Assembly (NCBI GenBank): GCA_003852775.1
Contig: RDDZ01000060.1
Coordinates: 1-53,384, forward strand
Reading direction: 5' to 3'
Length of the DNA: 53,384 bases
Source: Microbacteriaceae bacterium
GTDB taxonomy: Bacteria; Actinomycetota; Actinomycetes; Actinomycetales; Microbacteriaceae
The stretch's first letter is position 1. The number at the start of each line of letters is the position of its first letter. The translations under genes were made by a program, and so were the position numbers. Of the stretch, positions 17,871 through 26,946 are shown piece after piece. The notes under the pieces were generated by a model. That model had not been told where the DNA came from. It saw only the letters and a list, made by a program, of their open reading frames with translations, and did no database searches.

Positions 17871-18907
17871 CGTTCCCCTTGTCCGATGTCGTCGCCCAGC
17901 AGGCGCGAGAGGTAGCGGGCCACGGCGCGCACCGCGACCATGTTGCCCGAATAGTCCATGCGGGTCGGCCCGAGCACGCCGAGGCGCGCGACGGAGCCGC
18001 CGGAAGCCGTGTAGCCGGATGCCAGCACGCTCGTCTCCGAGAGGCCGTACTCGGCGTTCTCGCGGCCGATGCGCGCCGTGACCTCATCGGCGTCGAGGTG
18101 CATCTCGCCGAACAGCTTGAGGATCGTCACCTGCTCCTCGATCGCCTCGAGCACCGGGAAGATCGACCCGCTGAAGTCGCGCTCGGTGCGCGCGAGGTTC
18201 GCGGCGCCCGCCATCACGAGACGGTCGTGCCGGTTCGCGGCCACCTGGTCGGCGAGGCTCATGAGCAGCGGGGCCGCCGCATCCCGGTCGCCGGGCTCGA
18301 TGTGCTCGACGACCGAGTTCAGCAGCTCCGAGGCGTCGGCGAGCGCGACGCCGCCGAGCTCGGCGTTGATGCGCTCGCGCAGGCGCGCGAGCTGCTCGGG
18401 GTCGGACGCCGCGGAGGTCTCCACGATGCGCTGGTCGACGCGCCCCGTGTCGGTGATGAGCACCGCCATGACGCGGTGCGGAGCGAGCGCGACGAGCTCG
18501 ATGTGGCGCACGCGCGCCGTTCCGAAGGAGGGGTATTGCGCGAGCGCCACCTGGTTGGTGAGCTGCGACAGCAGGCGCACCGTGCGGCCGAGCACCTCGT
18601 CGAGGTCGGAGCTCTCGCCGAGGAAGGTCTCGATCGCCTTGCGCTGCGCGCTCGAGAGCGGGCGCAGCTCGCTCAGCTGGTCGACGAAGACGCGGTAGCC
18701 CTTGTCGGTCGGCACTCGCCCCGAGGAGGTGTGGGGCGCCGTGATGAGGCCGTCCTCCTCGAGCTGCGCCATGTCGTTGCGGATGGTCGCGCTCGAGACG
18801 CCGAAGGAGTGCCGCTCGACGATCGACTTGGAGCCGACGGGCTCGCTCGTCGCGACGTAGTCCTGCACGATCACGCGCAGCACGGCGAGACTCCGGTCCG
18901 AGACCAT
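17867..18907 (-). CDS. hrcA: heat-inducible transcriptional repressor HrcA
   Basis: HrcA represses class I heat-shock genes by binding CIRCE operators. From ATG 18907 the protein is 346 residues. The N-terminal winged helix has [23 protein letters not shown] and [19 protein letters not shown] (residues 5-60), with [16 protein letters not shown] near 65, then a GAF-like and dimerisation region to the C-terminus. The ATG is preceded by GGAAGGGG at about five bases. The open frame runs upstream but across the CIRCE, so it cannot be coding there. A CIRCE element 43 bp upstream shows that the gene represses itself and dnaJ. Confidence 0.96.
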   Translation of the reverse strand: MVSDRSLAVLRVIVQDYVATSEPVGSKSIVERHSFGVSSATIRNDMAQLEEDGLITAPHTSSGRVPTDKGYRVFVDQLSELRPLSSAQRKAIETFLGESSDLDEVLGRTVRLLSQLTNQVALAQYPSFGTARVRHIELVALAPHRVMAVLITDTGRVDQRIVETSAASDPEQLARLRERINAELGGVALADASELLNSVVEHIEPGDRDAAAPLLMSLADQVAANRHDRLVMAGAANLARTERDFSGSIFPVLEAIEEQVTILKLFGEMHLDADEVTARIGRENAEYGLSETSVLASGYTASGGSVARLGVLGPTRMDYSGNMVAVRAVARYLSRLLGDDIGQGER

Positions 18908-18949
18908 GGCATCCCCTTCCGCGATCCCCGGATGTCGCCGCCAGGGGGT

Positions 18950-18984
18950 CTGGCACTCCGGGTATGTGACTGCCAACAACTCTA
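18950..18984 (-). promoter_or_regulatory. CIRCE operator and -10 of hrcA-dnaJ
   Basis: On the minus strand, TTGGCAGTC, nine bases, GAGTGCCAG (18976..18950) matches the CIRCE inverted repeat TTAGCACTC-N9-GAGTGCTAA with four substitutions. TAGAGT (18984..18979) just upstream is a good -10, so the transcription start would fall inside the operator. This is the expected layout for repression by HrcA. Confidence 0.8.
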
Positions 18985-19008
18985 CCGCGCACCCATCCGG
19001 CGAGCCCG

Positions 19009-19038
19009 TTGCACGGGCGACGAGCCGGGCGCTAGCGT
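19009..19038 (+). promoter_or_regulatory. promoter of the first DUF4870 gene
   Basis: TTGCAC (19009-19014), an 18-base spacer, and TAGCGT (19033-19038) form a plausible sigma-70-type promoter about 45 bases before the ATG at 19089, which has its own ribosome binding site GAGAAAGG. Confidence 0.5.
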
Positions 19039-19088
19039 GACACTGCTCGACCCGAGTCTGCTTTTTACGAGAGAAAGGCACCACCACC

Positions 19089-19484
19089 ATGACCGACCCC
19101 GCGCAGGCGGCTCAGCCGCAGCCCGCCGCCCCGCTCACCGAGGCGGAGGACAAGCAGTGGGCCTCCTTCGCCCACCTCGGCGGAATCATCGGCTTCCTCC
19201 CGTCGCTCATCATCTGGCTCATCTTCAAGGACCGCGGGCCGAAGACGAACGTGGAGGCCAAGGAGGCGCTCAACTTCCAGATCACGCTCGTGATCGCACA
19301 CGTCGCGAACTTCGTCCTCGGCATCGTGCTGACGGCCGTGACGTTCGGCATCTGGGCCCTCATCCAGACGCTCCTGACCTTCGCGATCTGGGTCGTCGGG
19401 ATCATCTTCTCGATCATCGGCTTCACCAAGGTCAACGCGGGCGGCAGCTACCGCTACCCGTTCGCCCTGCGCCTCATCAAGTAA
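19089..19484 (+). CDS. DUF4870 domain-containing membrane protein
   Basis: This is a small membrane protein of 131 residues. It has an Ala/Pro/Gln-rich N-terminus, the DUF4870 entry motif DKQWASFAHLGGIIGFLPSLIIWLIFKD (about 21-48), a KEALNFQITLVI segment near 59, and two more long hydrophobic segments before the basic end. Three to four membrane helices are expected. The function of DUF4870 proteins is unknown. A second copy of the family follows directly (19543), separated by a hairpin terminator. The ATG has the ribosome binding site GAGAAAGG. Confidence 0.88.
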   Translation: MTDPAQAAQPQPAAPLTEAEDKQWASFAHLGGIIGFLPSLIIWLIFKDRGPKTNVEAKEALNFQITLVIAHVANFVLGIVLTAVTFGIWALIQTLLTFAIWVVGIIFSIIGFTKVNAGGSYRYPFALRLIK

Positions 19485-19498
19485 GCGCGGACTTCACG

Positions 19499-19526
19499 GT
19501 GCGCCGGGCCCCAGGGCCCGGCGCAC
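19499..19526 (+). terminator. terminator between the two DUF4870 genes
   Basis: A 13-bp perfect inverted repeat (19499-19511 and 19514-19526) has only two bases between the arms, so the real loop opens a little wider. CTTGCTTT follows. It ends the first gene's transcript immediately upstream of the second gene's -10. Confidence 0.75.
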
Positions 19527-19542
19527 TTGCTTTAATGAGCGC

Positions 19543-19929
19543 ATGACTGCCACTCCTCCCCCTCCTCCGCCGCCTCCCGCACCCGGCCCCGTGCCCGGCC
19601 AGGAGATGACGCCCGCCGACCAGCGTCTGTGGTCGACGCTCACCCACGTGGGAGGCATCCTCTTCTCGTGGCTCGCGCCGCTCATCGCGTACCTCGTGCT
19701 CAAGGAGCGCGGCGCCTTCGTGCGCGCGCACACCGCGACGGCGCTCAACTTCCAGCTGACGCTGCTGATCGCCTACGTCGTGGGCTACATCACGTCGTTC
19801 TTCCTCATCGGCTTCCTGATCCTGCTGGCCGCCTGGGTGCTGGCCATCGTGTTCGGGATCATGGCCGCCATCGCGGCGAACAAGGGCGAGTTCTACACGT
19901 ACCCGCTCAGCATCAAGTTCGTCAGCTAA
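19543..19929 (+). CDS. second DUF4870 domain-containing membrane protein, polyproline start
   Basis: This 128-residue paralogue of the preceding gene begins M-T-A-T followed by eight prolines in a row, then DUF4870 with DQRLWSTLTHVGGILFSWLAPLIAYLVLK (about 26-53) and ATALNFQLTLLI near 66. Three hydrophobic segments are visible. A proline run of this length near the start should stall ribosomes unless elongation factor P acts, so expression is probably EF-P dependent. TTTAAT lies six bases before the ATG, hinting at a leaderless mRNA. The TAA overlaps the convergent hemW stop by four bases. Function unknown. Confidence 0.88.
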   Translation: MTATPPPPPPPPAPGPVPGQEMTPADQRLWSTLTHVGGILFSWLAPLIAYLVLKERGAFVRAHTATALNFQLTLLIAYVVGYITSFFLIGFLILLAAWVLAIVFGIMAAIAANKGEFYTYPLSIKFVS

Positions 19930-21149
19930 TCCAGTAGTCGGCGGACCACCGCGTCCGCGAGCAGCCGGCCGCGTCGTGTCAGCACGATGCGGCCGACTAT
20001 CGCCTTCGGGCCCTCCACGAGCCCGTCGGCGATGAGGCCGGCGACAGCCGAACGACCCGACGCGTCGAGCACCTCGATAGGCAGGCCGTCGACGATGCGC
20101 GTGCGCAGCAGCACGTCCTCGACACGGCGCGTCTCGGCGTCGAGCGTCTCGCGTCCCGCCGCGGGCGACAGACCCGCCGCGATCCGCTCCGCGTAGGCGG
20201 CCGGGTGCTTCACATTCCACCAGCGCACGCCGCCCACATGGCTGTGCGCACCCGGGCCGACGCCCCACCAGTCCTGGCCCGTCCAGTAGGCGAGGTTGTG
20301 GCACGAGCGGTGCGCGTCGTCCGTCGCCCAGTTGCTCACCTCGTACCAGCGGTAGCCCGCGGCGGAGAGCAGGTCGTCGGCGAGCTCGTACTGGTCGGCC
20401 TGCAGCTCGTCGTCGGGCTGCGCGACCTCGCCACGCGAGATCTGCCGCGCGAGCTTCGTGCCAGGCTCGATGATGAGCGCGTACGCCGAGAGGTGGTCGG
20501 GGTGCTGCGCGAGCGCGAGCTCGAGCGAGCGCCGCCAGTCGTCGAGGCTCTCGCCGGGCGTGCCGTAGATGAGATCGAGGCTCACCTGCAGCCCCGCGGC
20601 GCGCGCCCACTCGACGACGAGAGGGATGCGCGCGGGGTCGTGGGTGCGCTCAAGCGTGCGCAGCACGTGCGGCACCGCCGACTGCATCCCGAAGCTCACG
20701 CGGGTGAAGCCCGCCGCGGCGAGCTCGGCGAGTCCGCCCTCCGTCACCGAGTCCGGATTCGCCTCGGTCGTGACCTCGGCGCCCGGGGCGAGCCCCCAGG
20801 CGTCGCGCACGGCGTCGAGCATGAGGACGAGGTCGCTGGTCGGCAGGAGCGTCGGGGTGCCGCCCCCGAAGAACACGGTCGACACGGGGCGCTCGGCGAC
20901 CCCCGCATCCGCGAGCACGCCGCGCGCGAACGCGACCTCGGCCGCGGCCTGGGCGGCGTAGTCGCTCTGCCGCACGCCGCGGATCTCGGACGCCGTGTAG
21001 GTGTTGAAGTCGCAGTAGCCGCAGCGCACACGGCAGAACGGCACGTGCAGGTACACGCCGAGGTCGCGCTCGGCTGATCCCTCGGCGACGGATGCGGGGA
21101 GCGCCCCGTCGGCGGGGGCGGGGTCCGCGATCGGGAGGGCGCTCGGCAT
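19926..21149 (-). CDS. hemW: radical SAM heme chaperone HemW
   Basis: HemW is a radical-SAM family protein that binds and delivers heme; it was formerly called oxygen-independent coproporphyrinogen oxidase-like. The 407-residue protein has the 4Fe-4S ligand motif CRVRCGYC (C-x3-C-x2-C) near residue 38, VFFGGGTPTLL near 96, EANPDSVT near 130, SFGMQSAVPHVLRTLERTH near 150 and the HemW C-terminal domain with NLAYWTGQDWWGVGPGAHSHV. The Cys after the third cluster ligand, typical of true coproporphyrinogen dehydrogenases, is absent, which supports HemW. Start ATG 21149; GAGAAT lies six bases upstream. The longer open frame upstream is noise across DUF1990 genes. Confidence 0.94.
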   Translation of the reverse strand: MPSALPIADPAPADGALPASVAEGSAERDLGVYLHVPFCRVRCGYCDFNTYTASEIRGVRQSDYAAQAAAEVAFARGVLADAGVAERPVSTVFFGGGTPTLLPTSDLVLMLDAVRDAWGLAPGAEVTTEANPDSVTEGGLAELAAAGFTRVSFGMQSAVPHVLRTLERTHDPARIPLVVEWARAAGLQVSLDLIYGTPGESLDDWRRSLELALAQHPDHLSAYALIIEPGTKLARQISRGEVAQPDDELQADQYELADDLLSAAGYRWYEVSNWATDDAHRSCHNLAYWTGQDWWGVGPGAHSHVGGVRWWNVKHPAAYAERIAAGLSPAAGRETLDAETRRVEDVLLRTRIVDGLPIEVLDASGRSAVAGLIADGLVEGPKAIVGRIVLTRRGRLLADAVVRRLLD

Positions 21150-21184
21150 CCGTCCATTCTCTCCCGGCACGGCCGAGGTCGCGC

Positions 21185-21907
21185 TCAAGCCGGCAGCGGC
21201 CCCGTGAGCTCGCGCAGGTAGCGCCGCACGAAGAGCGCCTGCACGAGACGCAGGGCGGGGAGGGCCGCCGTCCAGAGCGGGCCCGCGGGCCGCGAGAAGA
21301 TGCGCACCGTGAGCCACACCGAGTAGTCCTCGCGGCGCTCGACGACGAAGAGCTCCTCGCCCGCGAGCGGATGCCCGGGCAGCGTTCCGAAGGCGGCGCC
21401 ACGGCGGGTGGGCTCGTCGACCACGAACACGACGCGCACGGGGAACGCCTTCGGCCAGAACGGGGCACGCAGCATGCCGGTGTCGCCGGCGCGCACGATG
21501 GCGTCGCCCTCGGGCGTGTAGAGGGCCTCTCCCCCGGCGCCGACCGTGGCGGGCGCGATGGGGTTGCCGTCGGCGTCGAACGCCACGGGCACGTAGGCCG
21601 CCTCGGTCGCCGCCGCGGGTGCCTCGATGGGCGTGACGTGGAACCCGGCGCCGCGCTGGATGCCCCAGCTCATGACGCGCATCCACGCGTACTCCCAGCG
21701 CTCGGGGCCGTGCCCGACGCGCACCGTGCGCTCGAAGGGGCGGTAGCCGCGCGGCGGGTAGCGCATGAGGTCCGGCGCCTGGGTGGCGCCGACGGCGCCG
21801 TAGGTCACCGGGATACGCCAGAGGTGGGCGAGCTCGCCGGGGCCGGTCGCGACCGTGGTCGTCGACCGCCGCGGGGCGTCGCCGGGGGGCGCGGACGCGG
21901 GTGACAC
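21185..21907 (-). CDS. DUF1990 family protein (first of two)
   Basis: This soluble protein of 240 residues has the DUF1990 pattern: YGAVGATQAPDLMRYPPRGYRPFERTVRVGHGPERWEYAWMRVMSWGIQRGAGF in the first third, followed by VVFVVDEPTRRGAAFGTLPGHPLAGEELFVVERR, where a G-T-x-x-G-H-P-x-x-GE core is conserved. The C-terminus contains FVRRYLREL. The family has no established enzymatic role. The GTG start at 21907 has GAGAAT six bases upstream. A second DUF1990 protein of different sequence lies immediately upstream, and both sit between lepA and hemW. Confidence 0.85.
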   Translation of the reverse strand: MSPASAPPGDAPRRSTTTVATGPGELAHLWRIPVTYGAVGATQAPDLMRYPPRGYRPFERTVRVGHGPERWEYAWMRVMSWGIQRGAGFHVTPIEAPAAATEAAYVPVAFDADGNPIAPATVGAGGEALYTPEGDAIVRAGDTGMLRAPFWPKAFPVRVVFVVDEPTRRGAAFGTLPGHPLAGEELFVVERREDYSVWLTVRIFSRPAGPLWTAALPALRLVQALFVRRYLRELTGPLPA

Positions 21908-21940
21908 GCCCCGATTCTCCCAGACTCCGCGGGCAGCCCG

Positions 21941-22675
21941 CTAACGACCCGAGGACGACTCGTCTTCGTCGCCGCGCAGCTCCCACGGCAGCTCGTCGCC
22001 GTCGAGCTCGACGGGCTCGGCCGGCGGGCGGTCGAACGGTCCGCGCCCGGGGCCCATGCCGTAGCCGAGGCGCGCGATGCCCTCGACGTCCGACGGGCCG
22101 TCGCCCACCATCCGGCGGCGCATGCCGCGCACGCCCGGGAGGGGCGCATCCGTACCCAGGATGAGGTTCACGGCGCTCTCCGCGTAGCGCCGTTGGAAGA
22201 CGCGGACGCCGATCCGCACACCCGGGGCGAGCCACCGCCACCGGCCGCGCGAGACGCGCGTGACCGAGCGCACGACGAGCCAGACGACACCGTCGACGTC
22301 GCGCTCGACGAGGAAGCACTCCTCCCCGGTGAGCGGGTGCCCGGGCCGCATCGCGTACCCGAAGCCGCGCAGCGCGGCCTCCTCGGCGACCCACACGACG
22401 CGCACGGGCTCGAACTGCCGCACGAGGCGCGAGCGGTAGGTGGTGTCGTAGTCGCGGCCCGCGACGACGCGGTCGTCGTCGGGTGAGACCTCGAACCCGA
22501 TCGCCGTCTTGATGCGCCACCCCGACACGACGTCGACGGCACGCCGCCAGAGGGCGTCGCCCTCGCCGAGCCGGATGCGCCGAGCGCGCACGCGGAAGCC
22601 GCGCGGCACCACGGCGTCCGGACGCGACATCCCGACGGCCGAGCAGCTCAGCCCCTCGGCCGGGTCGGCACCCAT
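21941..22675 (-). CDS. DUF1990 family protein (second, diverged)
   Basis: This is a diverged DUF1990 paralogue of 244 residues (229 if the internal ATG at 22630 is the true start, which would fit the family's usual N-terminus better). It keeps the core RVRARRIRLGEGDALWRRAVDVVSGWRIKTAIGF, VVWVAEEAALRGFGYAMRPGHPLTGEECFLVERD and VFQRRYAESAVNL. An acidic, Pro-rich C-terminal tail of about 50 residues is added. It starts five bases after the lepA stop, so it is probably transcribed with lepA. Function unknown. Confidence 0.82.
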   Translation of the reverse strand: MGADPAEGLSCSAVGMSRPDAVVPRGFRVRARRIRLGEGDALWRRAVDVVSGWRIKTAIGFEVSPDDDRVVAGRDYDTTYRSRLVRQFEPVRVVWVAEEAALRGFGYAMRPGHPLTGEECFLVERDVDGVVWLVVRSVTRVSRGRWRWLAPGVRIGVRVFQRRYAESAVNLILGTDAPLPGVRGMRRRMVGDGPSDVEGIARLGYGMGPGRGPFDRPPAEPVELDGDELPWELRGDEDESSSGR

Positions 22676-22679
22676 GCGG

Positions 22680-24536
<1,857 letters not shown>

Positions 24537-24819
24537 ATCCGGACGATTCTCCCATGCGCGTGGGCTTCGCCGCGCCGCGGCGCCGATCCCGTCGCGGGCG
24601 ACAGGGAGGACAGGGCTGTACCCCTGAGCGGAGTTGTCTGTCCCCCGAACACGGGCGCGCGCGAGGGGATCGCGAGACGGCAGCGTTAGGGGTATCGAAC
24701 GAGACGTCCCGTCCGTCGAGACATCGGCTCGCGTCGCCCCCTGCACGACGTGAGTCGGTCCCCACGGCGGATGGCGGACGGCTTGCGCCGTCCGCCATCC
24801 GTCCAGGGCCCTGCCGGGA
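24537..24819. other. intergenic region upstream of lepA
   Basis: This 283-bp stretch holds the lepA leader on minus and the terminator of the DUF4190 gene (24768-24801). On the minus strand TAACGCT and TACCCCT motifs near 24690 could be -10 elements for lepA, but none has a matching -35. No small protein or RNA gene is evident. Confidence 0.4.
24768..24801 (-). terminator. strong hairpin downstream of the DUF4190 gene
   Basis: A perfect 15-bp stem (24768-24782 and 24787-24801) closes a TTGC loop, 18 bp past the stop codon at 24820. No U-run follows. It insulates the DUF4190 transcript from lepA. Confidence 0.75.
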
Positions 24820-25248
24820 TCAGAACAGCTCGAAGAACCCGAGGTCGACCGACGGCCACGCGAACGCCGCACCCCAGAGGGCGAACGGCGCGAAGAACGC
24901 GAGGCCGAGGAGCGCGACGACGATCCAGCCGAACGCGCCGACGAAGCCGAGCGCGAGGCCCCAGTTCGCCATCGTGCGGCCCTGCGGCTCGCGCGAGCGG
25001 GCGACGAAGCCCAGGACGATCGCGGCGACGGAGGCGAACCACCAACCGGTGGGGATCGCGGCGATGCCGAGCACGAGCGCGGCGATGCTGAGTCCGGGGG
25101 TCGGGCCGGCGGGCTGCGCAGTCGGGATCTGGGTCTGGGCGCGGGTGGCCGCGTAGGGGTTCTCGGGGATCGAGCTCGCCGCGGTGGTGGTCAGGTCGGC
25201 GGGCTGCTCGGGGGCGTCCGCCTCGGGAAGGGAGGTCGTTTCGGTCAT
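24820..25248 (-). CDS. DUF4190 domain-containing membrane protein
   Basis: This is a small membrane protein of 142 residues from ATG 25248. A Pro/Thr/Glu-rich N-terminal tail of about 50 residues ends in [11 protein letters not shown]. Two to three membrane segments follow ([33 protein letters not shown], then [32 protein letters not shown]), separated by the short polar REPQGRTMA loop typical of DUF4190. Function unknown. It is divergent from rpsT. Confidence 0.82.
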   Translation of the reverse strand: MTETTSLPEADAPEQPADLTTTAASSIPENPYAATRAQTQIPTAQPAGPTPGLSIAALVLGIAAIPTGWWFASVAAIVLGFVARSREPQGRTMANWGLALGFVGAFGWIVVALLGLAFFAPFALWGAAFAWPSVDLGFFELF

Positions 25249-25349
25249 GCATCCAGCCTCGTCGCGGAGACGTCGTGCCGGAATCCGGACAACCCCCCGA
25301 TCGGCGGGCGGGCATCCGTCCGGATCGGGCGGAGGCACGCCGTCCCGCG

Positions 25350-25379
25350 TTGGCATGCTCACGCGGTGCCTGGTAACGT
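25350..25379 (+). promoter_or_regulatory. promoter of rpsT with a long leader
   Basis: TTGGCA (25350-25355), 18 bases, TAACGT (25374-25379). Transcription from about 25386 would give a leader of about 140 bases before the rpsT ATG at 25527. The leader starts with the small GACCC/GGGTC and TGGG/CCCA hairpins. Confidence 0.6.
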
Positions 25380-25526
25380 AGACCCTTGGGTCTGGGCCCA
25401 TGACGCTTTGCGCGCCGTGAGCTCGATCTGAAAGTTTCCGCGTGACCCACGACACGCGATACGCCGGGATGCGCCCCTCTACCGCAGACGGCACACACCA
25501 TCCGTTCCAGAACGAAAGACACATCC

Positions 25527-25787
25527 ATGGCGAACATCAAGTCGCAGATCAAGCGCATCAAGACCAACAAGAAGGCGCAGGAGCGCAACAAGGCCGTCAA
25601 GAGCGAGCTCAAGACCGTCGTGCGCGCCACCCGCGAGGCCATCGCCGCGGGCGACAAGGCCGCTGCCGAGGCCGCGCTCGTGAAGGCGACCAAGAAGCTC
25701 GACAAGGCCGTCAGCAAGGGCGTCATCCACAAGAACCAGGCCGCGAACCGCAAGTCGGCGATCGCGAAGCAGGTCGCCGCTCTCTGA
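25527..25787 (+). CDS. rpsT: 30S ribosomal protein S20
   Basis: S20 is a primary 16S rRNA-binding protein of the small subunit. The 86-residue, very basic helical protein starts [20 protein letters not shown] and contains [19 protein letters not shown], both standard for the family. The stretch around the ATG ([16 protein letters not shown]) is much richer in AAG than the surrounding genes, as expected for a ribosomal protein. It is flanked by its own promoter and terminator and so forms a single-gene transcript. Confidence 0.98.
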   Translation: MANIKSQIKRIKTNKKAQERNKAVKSELKTVVRATREAIAAGDKAAAEAALVKATKKLDKAVSKGVIHKNQAANRKSAIAKQVAAL

Positions 25788-25802
25788 GCGTCGAATCTTC
25801 GA

Positions 25803-25834
25803 ACGGGCCTCGCACCTCCGGGTGCGGGGCCCGT
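25803..25834 (+). terminator. terminator of rpsT
   Basis: A 14-bp stem with one T-G pair (25803-25816 with 25821-25834) and a TCCG loop starts 15 bp after the stop codon. There is no extended T-run. Confidence 0.75.
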
Positions 25835-25896
25835 CTCCGTTCGCGGGCTGCGCGGATGCGTCGGCGACGTATGCGGGGATGCGACGCCGCGGGCGT

Positions 25897-26934
25897 TCAG
25901 CGCTCGGCGCCGCGGGCGGCGATGACGCCGATCATTCGCTCGAGCGCGAAGACGGGGTCGCGGCCGGCGCCCTTGACCTGGGCGTCGGCGAGGGCGAGCG
26001 CCTCGATGGCGCGGGCGAGGCCCTCATCCGTCCAGCCCTGGAGGTCGCGGCGGGCGCGGTCGACCTGCCAGGCCTGGAGGCCGAACTGGCGGGCGAGGTC
26101 GTTGGAGGAGCCGCGCGCGCCCGCGAGCTTCGCCATCGTGCGGATCTTCATCGCGAACGCTGCGACCATCGGCACGGGGTCGGAGCCGGAGGCGAGCGCG
26201 TGCCGCATGAGGCCGAGAGCCTCGCCGGGGCGGCCGGCGATCGCGGCGTCGGCGACGGCGAACGCGGTGACCTCGGTGCGGCCCGCGTAGTAGCGGTCGA
26301 CGACCGCCTCGGTGATGTCGCCCTCGGTGTCGGACACGAGCTGGCGGCACGCGGCGGCGAGCTCGGCGAGGTCGTCGGTGAAGGCGGAGACGAGCGCGCG
26401 CACGGCCCCCGGCGTGACCTTGCGCTGGGCGGCGCGGAACTCCGCCTGCGCGAACGCGACCTTGTCGTCCTCGCGCTTGAGCTCGGCGCACACGACCTCG
26501 ACGCCGCCGCCGGACCCGCCGCGGATCGCGTCGAGCAGCTTCTTGCCGCGCACTCCCCCACCGTGACGCAGCACGAGCACGGTGTCGTCGGCGGGCGCTT
26601 CGAGGTACGAGAGCGTCTCCTCGAGGAACGCGTCGGTGCACTTCTCGACCTGGCTCACGCGGATGAGGCGCGGCTCGGCGAACAGCGACGGGCTCGCGAG
26701 CGTCAGCAGCTCCCCCGGCGCGTAGGCGCCCGCGTCGACGTCGGACACCTCGAGGCTCGGGTCGGCGGCGCGCAGCTTCTCGCGCACCGCGCGGATGGCG
26801 CGCTCGGCGAGCAGGTCCTCGGGACCCGTCACGAGCACGACGGGCGCGGGCTCCACGCGATCCCACGACAGCTGCGGGATGACGGTCTTCGTGCTCTTCG
26901 CCGCGCTCTTCACCGCTGTCGCACGTGCCGCCAT
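25897..26934 (-). CDS. holA: DNA polymerase III subunit delta
   Basis: The delta subunit opens the beta sliding clamp as part of the clamp loader. The 345-residue protein shows VVLVTGPEDLLAERAIRAV near 32, PSLFAEPRLIRVSQVEK near 82, VLVLRHGGGVRGKKLLDAI near 118 and the C-terminal helical domain with FAMKIRTMAKL and GLQAWQVDRARRDLQGW. This is the usual actinobacterial HolA layout. The ATG is six bases after TAGGCT, whose first three bases are the comEC stop codon. The gene can therefore be transcribed independently of comEC despite the short gap. Confidence 0.95.
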   Translation of the reverse strand: MAARATAVKSAAKSTKTVIPQLSWDRVEPAPVVLVTGPEDLLAERAIRAVREKLRAADPSLEVSDVDAGAYAPGELLTLASPSLFAEPRLIRVSQVEKCTDAFLEETLSYLEAPADDTVLVLRHGGGVRGKKLLDAIRGGSGGGVEVVCAELKREDDKVAFAQAEFRAAQRKVTPGAVRALVSAFTDDLAELAAACRQLVSDTEGDITEAVVDRYYAGRTEVTAFAVADAAIAGRPGEALGLMRHALASGSDPVPMVAAFAMKIRTMAKLAGARGSSNDLARQFGLQAWQVDRARRDLQGWTDEGLARAIEALALADAQVKGAGRDPVFALERMIGVIAARGAER

Positions 26935-26940
26935 GTGTTC

Positions 26941-26946
26941 AGCCTA
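26941..26946 (-). promoter_or_regulatory. -10 hexamer of holA built on the comEC stop codon
   Basis: TAGGCT (26946..26941) ends six bases before the holA ATG, and its TAG is the comEC stop. This fits a leaderless holA transcript starting within the comEC-holA junction. Confidence 0.5.

Noticed and set aside
19089-19929. The two DUF4870 genes as a toxin-antitoxin or bacteriocin pair
   Set aside because: Both belong to the same membrane family, are separated by a terminator, and show no leader cleavage motif or cognate partner features.
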